NCBI GenBank assembly: GCA_002780705.1
Contig: PEUP01000090.1
Location: 1 to 8,082 of the forward strand
DNA length: 8,082 nt
Direction: 5' to 3'
Source of the DNA: Elusimicrobia bacterium CG03_land_8_20_14_0_80_50_18
GTDB taxonomy: Bacteria > CG03
The notes beneath the pieces were generated by a model that was not told where the DNA came from, ran no database searches, and was given only the letters and a program-made list of their open reading frames with translations. Numbering within the stretch: the first letter of the stretch is position 1; each line of letters starts with the position of its first letter. The position numbers were made by a program, and so were the translations under genes. This document shows positions 1-6,734 of this stretch, one piece after another.

Positions 1-352
1 ATTCGCGCGCGATGTTTTCCAGATAATTCCGCGCGTCGGCGGTAACAATGTCATATTCCCGCGCGTCCACCCCGGCGCTGTTAAAATTCCCCCGGATGAC
101 ACCTGACACGCGCGGGCTTTTTTCAACGAAGACGCATCGCGAGGCGCCGCGTGAGAGAGCCTCAAGCCCGACGGAACCGGTGCCGGCGAAAAGATCCAGA
201 AAGACGGCTCCGTCTATATAAGGCGTCAGGATATCAAAAAGGGATTTTTTGCTCAATCCCGTCAGAGGCCGCACCCCGTCGCCGCATTCCAGCCTGCGGC
301 CCTTATATTTACCCGCGATCACCGATAAAAAGGATTTGCGCCTATTTTTCAT
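1..352 (-). CDS. rsmD: 16S rRNA (guanine-966-N2)-methyltransferase RsmD, 5' part (cut by window edge)
   Basis: An S-adenosylmethionine-dependent methyltransferase that modifies G966 of 16S rRNA during 30S assembly in the cytoplasm. The first 117 residues are visible. They show the family's N-terminal IAGKYKGRRL segment (residues 12-21), the RP...LF segment (29-39) and motif I, FLDLFAGTGSVGLEALSRGA (51-70), the SAM-binding glycine loop, followed by VFVEKS (74-79), whose Glu should contact the SAM ribose. The catalytic (D/N)PPY motif would lie beyond position 1, so the gene is partial here. The start at 352 is firm: a TGA lies in frame four codons upstream and no other ATG or GTG lies between; the next candidate is a GTG at codon 11. 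The start overlaps the end of prfB by 11 bases and has no clear Shine-Dalgarno site, which suggests translational coupling. The RP...LF segment is divergent (RPLTGLSKKSLF against the usual RPTxDxVREALF), but motif I makes the assignment secure. Confidence 0.9.
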   Translation of the reverse strand, partial: MKNRRKSFLSVIAGKYKGRRLECGDGVRPLTGLSKKSLFDILTPYIDGAVFLDLFAGTGSVGLEALSRGASRCVFVEKSPRVSGVIRGNFNSAGVDAREYDIVTADARNYLENIARE

Positions 353-1439
353 TTTGCCCGTGTGTCAGATACGCTTCTATAAATCCGTCTATATCACCGT
401 CCATGACAGCGCTTATGTTTCCCGTCTCGTAACCCGTGCGCAGGTCCTTGGCCATCTGGTAGGGCATAAAAACATAAGACCTTATCTGATGCCCCCATCC
501 TATCTGGCCCATGCCGTCGTAACGGCGCTGGGTCTTGTCCTTGCGCTTGTCCTCTTCCAGGGCCGCCAGCCGCGCCTGAAGGAGCTGCATGGCTCTGGCC
601 TTATTCTGATGCTGGCTGCGCTCGTTCTGGCAGGCGACGATCACTCCCGTCGGCAGATGCGTTATGCGCACGGCTGAATCGGTTTTGTTGACATGCTGGC
701 CGCCGGCGCCGGAAGCCCGGTAGGTGTCTATTTTCAGATCGGAGTCCTTAATCTCCACCTCCGCTATCTCGCCGAGATCAGGGATGACATCGCAGGACGC
801 GAAAGATGTGTGCCGCCTCTTGTTTGAGTCAAAGGGTGATATCCTTACAAGGCGGTGAATGCCTGTTTCGGATTTAAGATAACCGTAAGCGAAGCGCCCG
901 CTGACCTCAAAGGTGACGCTCTTTAAGCCCGCCTCGTCGCCCGAAATCATGTCTATGATCTTGAAGTCATATCCCCTTCTCTCGCACCACCTTGTGTACA
1001 TCCTCAAAAGCATCTGGCACCAGTCGCAGGCCTCCGTGCCGCCAGCGCCGGAATGCAGGGTGACGATGGCTCCGTTGCCGTCTGCGGGATCATTAAATTG
1101 AAGTTTTATGTTGATGCCCCGGAGTTCCGCTGAAAGCTTCGCTGATTCTTCAAGAAGTTCTTTCCTGAAGCTTTCGTCTTCTCCGTACATCTGGGCCATC
1201 TCAAATAAACTTTCCGCGCTTTTCTCGGCTCTCCTGAAACTTTCCAGGTCTTTTTTCAAGCCCTCCAGCTCTTTCATCAGTTTGCCGGCCTTTTGAGGAT
1301 CATCCCAGAGGCCGTCTTTCAGTGTGATGTCCGAGAGCTTCGCTATTTTTTTCTCCATCGCGGGGAAGTCGGCGAGAGCCTTCATTTTCTCCCTCTCCTG
1401 TTTTATTTCTTCTATCGCGGTGAGCAGATCTTTATCCAT
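342..1439 (-). CDS. prfB: Peptide chain release factor 2 (RF2)
   Basis: Recognises UGA and UAA stop codons in the ribosomal A site and triggers hydrolysis of peptidyl-tRNA. Its 365 residues match the usual RF2 length. Visible parts: an N-terminal helical domain (about 1-110), the codon-recognition domain with the RF2-specific SPF tripeptide (S201-P202-F203), and the catalytic loop GAGGQHVN with GGQ at 246-248, which inserts into the peptidyl-transferase centre. The C-terminal helix region carries the conserved IGWGHQIRSY (313-322) and KDLRTGYETGN (331-341). SPF rather than P(A/V)T separates it from RF1. The reading frame is continuous through the place where many prfB genes have an in-frame TGA and +1 frameshift: codons there read GCT CTC GCC GAC, all sense. 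The ATG at 1439 has a strong GGAGG site five bases upstream. The gene starts inside the end of lnt and ends inside rsmD. Confidence 0.97.
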   Translation of the reverse strand: MDKDLLTAIEEIKQEREKMKALADFPAMEKKIAKLSDITLKDGLWDDPQKAGKLMKELEGLKKDLESFRRAEKSAESLFEMAQMYGEDESFRKELLEESAKLSAELRGINIKLQFNDPADGNGAIVTLHSGAGGTEACDWCQMLLRMYTRWCERRGYDFKIIDMISGDEAGLKSVTFEVSGRFAYGYLKSETGIHRLVRISPFDSNKRRHTSFASCDVIPDLGEIAEVEIKDSDLKIDTYRASGAGGQHVNKTDSAVRITHLPTGVIVACQNERSQHQNKARAMQLLQARLAALEEDKRKDKTQRRYDGMGQIGWGHQIRSYVFMPYQMAKDLRTGYETGNISAVMDGDIDGFIEAYLTHGQNEK

Positions 1440-2914
1440 TTGAACCTCCGTCTTAAAATCATCAGCAGAGCATACGCGGACAGGGCGAATGAGGCCGTGA
1501 GCGTGATATCAAAATTTCTTCCGTAAAAACTTCCCCGCCCGGGCAAGAGGATTTTGTCAGTAAAAGAACATTCCTCAAAAGACCTGCTTACGCGGATGAG
1601 TCGCCCCCTGGAATCTATCAGCGCCGAGGGACCCGTGTTATTCGCGAATACCGCCGGCAGTCCGAAAGAAGCGGCCCCGGCGATGACATGGGCGAGATGC
1701 TGTTCGGCGGCCGCGGTTTTTCCAAACCAGGCGTCGTTGGTTATATTCAGGGCTATGTTCCCGTCGCCGCGCCACAGGCCGGGATAAACAGACTCGCTGC
1801 ATATAAGAGGCACTATCCGAAAATCGCCGGCTTTCAGTATTACGGCATCTTTGCCGGCTTCAAAACCCCCAAGAGTGTTGATGACCTTGATGAAACGCCC
1901 CAAAAATTCGCCGAAAGGCACAAATTCGCCGAAGGGCACAAGTTTTCTTTTAAAATAAAACTGTCTCGCACCGTCGAGCTTGCCGGCGGCCTGAGACGGA
2001 TTTAAGAGCAGAGCGCTGTTTTTCAGAACCCTCCTGTAGCCGCCTTTTTTATCTTCCTCCAGGTCGTAAAAAGCCGCGCCCAGCACGGAGGGTTTTTTCT
2101 TCATCCTTTCCAGCTCCGAGATGAAGACCCGCATATCAGCGTCGTGGTTGATGACACCCGGCAGCACCGCCTCGGGAAAGACCGACAGATCAGCCCCGAT
2201 GGAGGCGGCTGTAAATAATCTAATCTTGTCCTTTACCGCTTCAACATGGCCGCTGTCCCATTTTATGTCCTGACTGACATTGGGCTGCACGGCGCAGACA
2301 TCATATTCTTTTCCGGATAGAGGCAGACCTGTTTTATAAATCCCGAAGAAGAGCGTCAGCGCCATAAGGGAAACGGCGGGTATCAGAGGCCTTACTTTTC
2401 TCACGGACAGCGCCCTGTAGAAAGAGTGATTAGCGTATATTATCAGGAAAGTCAGAAAATAAGGTCCGGCTATGGAGCATATCTGGAGCATGGCCGGATA
2501 AGACGCCTGGCTGGCATAGAGAGGGCACCATGGGACAGACCACAGCATCCTGCTCCCTATCCACGACAGGATCACGCCGGATGCGGCGGCAAAAACGCTC
2601 CGCTCTTCGGATACAAGCGCCCACAGCGCCGTAAAGAGAGCGAAAAAAGCCCCCGTCAGGAGCACAGCGGAAAAGCTGAGGAGCGCTGATTCCCCCGTGG
2701 CTCTTATGGTCGGGTACAGCCAGTAGAGATTGAGCGAGAAAGCCGTTGTCCCGCCGATAAAACCGAGTAATATTTTCTGTTTGGGTTTTTTGTTTTTGCA
2801 TGCGAAGAAAAAAGGGATGAGAGCGAACCATGCGGCAAAGCCCAGGCCCGCCGGCGGAAAGGCCGCCCAGTATAAAGCTCCGCTCAGGATGCACAATAAG
2901 ACAGAAAAGGACAT
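1412..2914 (-). CDS. lnt: Apolipoprotein N-acyltransferase Lnt
   Basis: Integral inner-membrane enzyme that transfers an acyl chain from phospholipid to the N-terminal cysteine of diacylated apolipoproteins, the last step of lipoprotein maturation. At 500 residues it is close to E. coli Lnt. Hydrophobic segments fill residues 3-195 (roughly 4-20, 22-38, 48-68, 76-102, 106-122, 145-162, 176-193), then a periplasmic carbon-nitrogen hydrolase domain (about 204-450) and one C-terminal membrane helix (about 468-487). The catalytic triad is present: E248 (VFPEAVLPG), K322 (YFKRKLVPFGE) and C372 (PLICSES). E330, E374 and W219 match E. coli residues reported as essential (E343, E389, W237). The E. 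coli Tyr388 position, right after the catalytic Cys, is Ser373 here. Residues 326-337 are a tandem VPFGEFVPFGEF. An in-frame TGA lies directly before the ATG, so the start is fixed; no Shine-Dalgarno site is visible, and secA ends 17 bases upstream, suggesting coupled translation. Confidence 0.96.
   Translation of the reverse strand: MSFSVLLCILSGALYWAAFPPAGLGFAAWFALIPFFFACKNKKPKQKILLGFIGGTTAFSLNLYWLYPTIRATGESALLSFSAVLLTGAFFALFTALWALVSEERSVFAAASGVILSWIGSRMLWSVPWCPLYASQASYPAMLQICSIAGPYFLTFLIIYANHSFYRALSVRKVRPLIPAVSLMALTLFFGIYKTGLPLSGKEYDVCAVQPNVSQDIKWDSGHVEAVKDKIRLFTAASIGADLSVFPEAVLPGVINHDADMRVFISELERMKKKPSVLGAAFYDLEEDKKGGYRRVLKNSALLLNPSQAAGKLDGARQFYFKRKLVPFGEFVPFGEFLGRFIKVINTLGGFEAGKDAVILKAGDFRIVPLICSESVYPGLWRGDGNIALNITNDAWFGKTAAAEQHLAHVIAGAASFGLPAVFANNTGPSALIDSRGRLIRVSRSFEECSFTDKILLPGRGSFYGRNFDITLTASFALSAYALLMILRRRFKWIKICSPR
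1445..1449 (-). promoter_or_regulatory. Ribosome-binding site of prfB
   Basis: GGAGG on the minus strand, five bases before the prfB ATG. It lies entirely inside the lnt coding sequence and is the clearest Shine-Dalgarno site of the window. It fixes the prfB start at 1439 and lets prfB be translated independently of lnt despite the 28-base overlap. Confidence 0.85.
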
Positions 2915-2931
2915 TCAGTAACGGGCGCTTA

Positions 2932-5673
2932 TCAGACTATTTTCCCGCAGCATTTTTTGTATTTTTTCCCGCTCCCGCAGGGACAGGGCTCATTCGGCAT
3001 TATTTTTCTTTTCTTTCCGCTGCCCGCGCCTTTTTCGCTTTCCGCGCCGGAGGATATTCCCGAAGGCCTCCCCGGAGCGTTACGACGGCGGCCGGAGGGG
3101 TTTACGGACACCTGCATATGAAAAATAAATTCCATCGTCTCTTTTTTTACGCTGTCGAGCATGCCTTCAAACATGGCGAGGGATTCTCTTTTATATTCCA
3201 CGACGGGATCTTTCTGGGCGTAACCCCGCAGACCTATGCCCTCCCTCATCTTATCAAGGTTCAGAAGATGCTCTTTCCAGTACTGGTCTATCACCCTTAT
3301 GGCGATGAAGCGTATCATGGCCCCGAACTCTTTTTCTCCGAGCGAAGCGAGCCGTTCATCCCAGGCCTGCTGTATGACCTCCGCGGTTTTTTTGCCTATC
3401 TGACCGGGTGCCATCCTCGTCATAACCTCATGACTCAGTCCCGTGTCCCGGTCAACCGCCCTCTTCAGCCATTCGCTGTAACCGACGGTGTTCCACTTGA
3501 ATGATTTGGCGTCGGAGAGATATTCCGCCATGCGGGAATCTATCACATCCTCAAACCAGGACAGAGTCTCTTCAGGTATCCCCTCGCCCTCCAGAATATC
3601 GTTTCTCAGCGAGTATATGATATCCCGCTGTTTGGAGAGCACATTGTCAAAATCAAGAAGCTGTTTTCTCATGTCAAAGTGCATGGCTTCTATTTTCTTC
3701 TGCGCGTTACTCACGGCGGCGTTTATGAAGGGGTGCTCTATGACTTCGCCGTCTTCCAGCCCTATCCTCTCCATGAGAGGCTTGATCCTGTCTCCGCCGA
3801 AAAGACGCATCAGTTCATCTTCAAGAGAAATAAAGAATTGCGCCGACCCGGGGTCTCCCTGACGCGCGCAGCGGCCGATGAGCTGGTTATCCACACGGCG
3901 GGATTCATGCCGTTCGCTTCCCAAAACATGGAGGCCGCCGGCTTCCAGAACTTTCCCGTGTTCCTTATCGGTGACCTCTTTTGCTTCGGTGTAGAGCTTT
4001 TTGTATATTTCCCGGGCTCTTTTTATTTCCTCATCATCCGTGGGTTCCAGCGACGAGGCCTCCGCCTCAACAAGCGGGTCCAGTTTTATCCCCGCCATTT
4101 TCTGTTTGGCTATGAATTCGGGGTTGCCGCCGAGGATGATGTCGGTGCCGCGGCCGGCCATGTTTGTGGCGACGGTGACGGCTTTGAGCCGCCCCGCCTG
4201 GGCTATTATATCCGCTTCCCTGGCGTGGTATCTGGCGTTGAGGAGCTCATGGGCAATTCCGGCTCTCTTTAAGAGCGCCCCGATGCGCTCGTTTGTCTCT
4301 ATGGACCGGGTGCCGATGAGAACGGGGGCGCCGCTTGCGTTTATCCTCTTCACTTCATCTATGAGGGCGTCAAATTTTTCTTTTTCCGTTTTGTATATCT
4401 GGTCATCGTTCTTTTTCCGCGCGATTGGCTGGTTCGTCGGGATGCAGACAACATCCAGTTTGTATATTTTCTTGAACTCGGGCGCCTCGGTGACGGCGGT
4501 GCCGGTCATCCCCGCTTTATCGTCGTAAAGATTGAAGAAATTCTGGAAAGTGATGGTCGCCAGCGTCTGGCTCTCCTGCCTGACGGAAATATTCTCCTTG
4601 GCTTCAACCGCCTGGTGGAGACCGTCGCTCCAGCGTCTTCCCGGCATCATCCTGCCGGTGAATTCATCAACGATGACGACTTCGCCGTCCTGCACGACAT
4701 AATGGCTGTCCCGCTTGAAGAGGTGACGAGCCCTTATTGACTGTGTTATGTGATGCGGCCATGAGGACTGTATATCGTCGTACATATTCTGAACGCCGAG
4801 AAAGGCCTCGCATTTTTTGATACCGGTATCCGTGAGCTCCACCGAATGGCTTTTTTCATCCACGATGGCGTCATAACCTTTTTTCAGGTCTATCTCCTGA
4901 TATTTTGCCTCCACCTCTTCCGCCTCAGTCACAAAGCGCACTTTCAAACGCGACGCGACGCGGTCGGCTATGCTGTATTTTTCAGTGGCCTCTTCACCCG
5001 CTCCGGATATTATCAGAGGCGTCCTCGCCTCGTCTATGAGTATGGAATCCACCTCGTCAATTATGGCGTATTCTCTTTTTTTCATGACCTTCTCTTTCAG
5101 CGAGACGACCATGTTGTCCCTGAGATAATCAAAACCCAGCTCGTTGTTGGTGATGAAATTGACATCGCAGGAATAGGCCTTCTGCCTTTCTTCCACACTG
5201 CTGTCGTGCTGAATGAATCCGACGGACAGTCCCAGAAATCTGTAAACGGGGCCCATCCAGCAGGCGTCGCGGCGGGCGAGATAATCGTTCACCGTGACGA
5301 TATGAGTTTTTATTCCCGCAACGGCCTTGGCGTAAACAGGCAGCGTCGCCACAAGGGTTTTGCCCTCACCTGTGGCCATCTCCGCTATCTTGCCCTCAAA
5401 AAGCACCGCTCCACCCATTATCTGCACATCAAAATGTCTCAGGCCCAGCGTGCGGACAGAAGCTTCCCTTACAAGTGCGAAGCAGTAAGGAAGAATTTTC
5501 TTGATGTTGCCGCCGTTTTTCAGCTCGTCCCTGAGGCGGGCCGTTTCCTTCGGAAAATCCTCGTCGGAAAGTTTCTTTACCTCGTCTTCCAGCTCGGCAA
5601 CCTGTTTGACAAAAGGCCTGTAGCTGCGCACATCCCGCATTTTTTTTGAGAAAAAATCATCTATAAACGACAT
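2932..5673 (-). CDS. secA: Preprotein translocase ATPase SecA
   Basis: The motor ATPase that drives unfolded preproteins through the SecYEG channel; cytosolic and membrane-associated. Its 913 residues are a full-length SecA. Seen in order: N-terminal helix MSFIDDFFSKKM; nucleotide-binding fold 1 with Walker A ATGEGKT (100-106) and Walker B IIDEVDS (205-210, D206/E207); the preprotein cross-linking domain (about 222-370); VDEFTGRMMPGRRWSDGLHQ (335-354); GMTGTAVTEA (388-397); second fold with GTRSIETNE (454-462), NMAGRGTDIILGG (504-516) and motif VI GRCARQGDPGS (600-610); helical scaffold and two-helix finger with QYWKEHLLNLDKMREGIGLRGY (797-818); a basic Gly/Ser-rich linker (about 855-892); and a C-terminal zinc motif with C897, C899, C908 and C909, which in other bacteria binds SecB and phospholipid. 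The ATG at 5673 gives the standard SecA N-terminus. It lacks a Shine-Dalgarno site; a promoter sits immediately upstream. Confidence 0.98.
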   Translation of the reverse strand: MSFIDDFFSKKMRDVRSYRPFVKQVAELEDEVKKLSDEDFPKETARLRDELKNGGNIKKILPYCFALVREASVRTLGLRHFDVQIMGGAVLFEGKIAEMATGEGKTLVATLPVYAKAVAGIKTHIVTVNDYLARRDACWMGPVYRFLGLSVGFIQHDSSVEERQKAYSCDVNFITNNELGFDYLRDNMVVSLKEKVMKKREYAIIDEVDSILIDEARTPLIISGAGEEATEKYSIADRVASRLKVRFVTEAEEVEAKYQEIDLKKGYDAIVDEKSHSVELTDTGIKKCEAFLGVQNMYDDIQSSWPHHITQSIRARHLFKRDSHYVVQDGEVVIVDEFTGRMMPGRRWSDGLHQAVEAKENISVRQESQTLATITFQNFFNLYDDKAGMTGTAVTEAPEFKKIYKLDVVCIPTNQPIARKKNDDQIYKTEKEKFDALIDEVKRINASGAPVLIGTRSIETNERIGALLKRAGIAHELLNARYHAREADIIAQAGRLKAVTVATNMAGRGTDIILGGNPEFIAKQKMAGIKLDPLVEAEASSLEPTDDEEIKRAREIYKKLYTEAKEVTDKEHGKVLEAGGLHVLGSERHESRRVDNQLIGRCARQGDPGSAQFFISLEDELMRLFGGDRIKPLMERIGLEDGEVIEHPFINAAVSNAQKKIEAMHFDMRKQLLDFDNVLSKQRDIIYSLRNDILEGEGIPEETLSWFEDVIDSRMAEYLSDAKSFKWNTVGYSEWLKRAVDRDTGLSHEVMTRMAPGQIGKKTAEVIQQAWDERLASLGEKEFGAMIRFIAIRVIDQYWKEHLLNLDKMREGIGLRGYAQKDPVVEYKRESLAMFEGMLDSVKKETMEFIFHMQVSVNPSGRRRNAPGRPSGISSGAESEKGAGSGKKRKIMPNEPCPCGSGKKYKKCCGKIV

Positions 5674-5679
5674 GTCCGG

Positions 5680-5708
5680 ATTATATCAATCAAAACCCCT
5701 TTTTACAA
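5680..5708 (-). promoter_or_regulatory. Predicted housekeeping-sigma promoter of the secA operon (possibly leaderless)
   Basis: On the minus strand the sequence shows TTGTAA (5703-5708; four of six match to TTGACA), a 17-base spacer, and a perfect TATAAT (5680-5685) preceded by TGA, an extended -10 element. Six bases separate TATAAT from the secA ATG, so a typical start seven bases downstream falls on the A of the ATG at 5673. This would drive secA-lnt-prfB-rsmD. The box quality, spacing and intergenic position are seen directly; the transcription start is inferred. Confidence 0.7.
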
Positions 5709-5714
5709 TGGCGG

Positions 5715-5773
5715 TGTAGGAGGGACTTTCCAGTTCCGATATTATTTATCGCGGTTGGAAAACCTCTCCTACA
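5715..5773. repeat. REPIN-like doublet palindrome in the secA upstream region
   Basis: An interrupted palindrome of 59 bases. The 18-base arms TGTAGGAGGGACTTTCCA (5715-5732) and TGGAAAACCTCTCCTACA (5756-5773) pair at 15 of 18 positions. Inside them CGATA (5737-5741) pairs with TATCG (5747-5751) around TTATT. The layout, two inverted REP-type units meeting tail to tail, and the GTAGGAG...CCGATA wording resemble REP/REPIN sequences mobilised by RAYT transposases in other bacteria (for example the GTGGGAG...CCGAT REPs of Pseudomonas). It ends seven bases short of the secA -35 box. The palindrome is seen; its mobility and copy number are inferred. Confidence 0.6.
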
Positions 5774-5777
5774 TAAA

Positions 5778-5790
5778 CCGATTATATCGG
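5778..5790. repeat. Short hairpin CCGAT-TAT-ATCGG
   Basis: A perfect 5-base inverted repeat with a 3-base loop, directly beside the REPIN-like element. Its CGAT...ATCG core resembles the inner stem of that element. It may be a remnant of the same repeat or chance; no function is assigned. Confidence 0.35.
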
Positions 5791-5811
5791 GGAATAAACC
5801 TCAACTCAAAT

Positions 5812-5901
5812 CTTCATCCCCTGTTGTCAAGACATATCAGCACTGGCAATGCAGATATGTCTTATGGTGACAGGGGTTGACCCCGCCATAGGCGGATGAA
5901 G
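5812..5901. repeat. Nested multi-hairpin element after the transporter genes
   Basis: A compact set of inverted repeats. CTTCATCC (5812-5819) and GGATGAAG (5894-5901) form an 8-base closing stem. Inside, CCCCTGT (5818-5824) pairs with ACAGGGG (5870-5876), and AAGACATATC (5829-5838) pairs perfectly with GATATGTCTT (5854-5863); an A-A mismatch, then GCA/TGC, closes a loop CTGGCAA. Next come GGGGTTGACCCC (5873-5884) and CCGCCATAGGCGG (5883-5895), each a 5-base stem with a tiny loop. Some stems share bases and so are alternatives. Ends and inner stems together read like roughly 25-base terminal inverted repeats around a 15-base centre. It lies 17 bases past the stop codon of the DppC-type gene, so it is in that transcript's 3' region. 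No T-run follows on the minus strand, so it is not a standard intrinsic terminator. It could be a REP/RAYT-type or MITE-like repeat, an RNA-stabilising 3' structure, or a structured RNA. Confidence 0.65.
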
Positions 5902-5918
5902 CATTTCGATACTTATTG

Positions 5919-6734
5919 TCAGCGGCCGAATCTTTCTTTGAGATGTTCGCCGACAAGATTGAAAGCGAGCACATTGATGAAAATGGCCATCCCCGGCCAG
6001 AAAGAGAGCCACCAGGCCGTGCCCATATATGTCCTGCCCGACGACAGCATGTTTCCCCATGAAGCGAAAGGCGGCTGTACGCCCAGCCCCAGGAAGGATA
6101 TCCCCGATTCCACGAGTATGGCCCCGCCGAGTCCAAGGACACAGGCGACAAAAACCGGAGCCAGCACATTGGGAAGTATGTGAACGAATATTATGCGCAT
6201 TCTGCCGTAGCCCAGAGAACGGGCGGCGCTGATATAATCTCTTTTTGAAACCGACAGCACCTGCGCCCTGACAAGACGGGCGAGCCCCGGCCATGAGGTG
6301 ACGCCGATAACGAGCATTATGTTTCTCACGGAAGGCCCCCAGAAAGCCACGACCATCAGTATGAGAAAAAAGACAGGCATGCAGAGAAAAATGTCTATCA
6401 GTTTTACAATCAGCGAATCCGCCCATCCGCCGAAGAAACCCGCGAAAAGGCCGAGCGCGGTGCCTATGAATACCGATATGACCACGGCGACAACAGCGAC
6501 GGCCATAGACACCCTGCCCGCGTAAATGAGCCGGGCGAAAACATCTCTTCCAAATTCATCGGTGCCCATGATATGCGATGACGAGGGCGGCGCGAACCTC
6601 TCTTTGAGATTCTGTCCGTAGGGCGAATAAGAGCTGATCTTCGGCGCGGCCAGAGCCGCGGCTATGAAAAGCGCCGGCACCATGAAGGCCGAATATAAAA
6701 GCAGTTTTTCACCGGCGGATGCGCGCTTTTTCAT
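5919..6734 (-). CDS. ABC transporter permease, DppC/OppC family
   Basis: Inner-membrane subunit of a peptide/nickel-type ABC importer; with its DppB-type partner it forms the translocation path for di- or oligopeptides or a related solute. The 271 residues are typical. Visible: first membrane helix (about 11-30), the family's periplasmic segment with HIMGTDEFGRDVFARLIYAGR (54-74), the BPD_transp_1 core with helices around 77-101, 112-132, 137-150, 193-213 and 243-262, and the cytoplasmic EAA loop YISAARSLGYGRMRIIFVHI (167-186) that docks on the ATPase. ISFLGLGVQPPFASWGNML (212-230) is a family signature. The start overlaps the upstream permease stop as ATGA, with AGGA ten bases before, so translation is coupled. 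No ATPase gene follows; the block ends in a hairpin-rich region. The true substrate cannot be read from the permease alone, so no dpp/opp/nik symbol is given. Confidence 0.93.
   Translation of the reverse strand: MKKRASAGEKLLLYSAFMVPALFIAAALAAPKISSYSPYGQNLKERFAPPSSSHIMGTDEFGRDVFARLIYAGRVSMAVAVVAVVISVFIGTALGLFAGFFGGWADSLIVKLIDIFLCMPVFFLILMVVAFWGPSVRNIMLVIGVTSWPGLARLVRAQVLSVSKRDYISAARSLGYGRMRIIFVHILPNVLAPVFVACVLGLGGAILVESGISFLGLGVQPPFASWGNMLSSGRTYMGTAWWLSFWPGMAIFINVLAFNLVGEHLKERFGR

Noticed and set aside
342..352. Frameshift or annotation error at the prfB/rsmD overlap
   Set aside because: Both frames carry their expected conserved ends, and an in-frame TGA just upstream forces the rsmD start inside prfB; the overlap is real.
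2430..2894. Minus-strand 154-codon frame inside lnt
   Set aside because: It is a shifted frame of the lnt membrane region without a ribosome site; lnt has all catalytic residues in its own frame.
4846..5649. Long plus-strand open frame (267 codons) opposite secA
   Set aside because: It is antisense to the conserved N-terminal half of SecA, has no ribosome site or family motifs, and follows from SecA codon composition.
5812..5901. Intrinsic terminator for the transporter operon
   Set aside because: The stems are strong, but no T-run follows on the minus strand, so it cannot be called a standard Rho-independent terminator. It is listed as a repeat/structured element.
5812..5901. Integron attC site or tRNA-like fold
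   Set aside because: No RYYYAAC/GTTRRRY core pair at the ends, no integrase or cassette genes nearby, and no acceptor, anticodon and T-arm pattern.
5827..6426. Minus-strand open frame of 199 codons overlapping the DppC-type gene in another frame
   Set aside because: The peptide is low-complexity and Cys/His/Arg-rich with no family features; the DppC-type frame accounts for the region.
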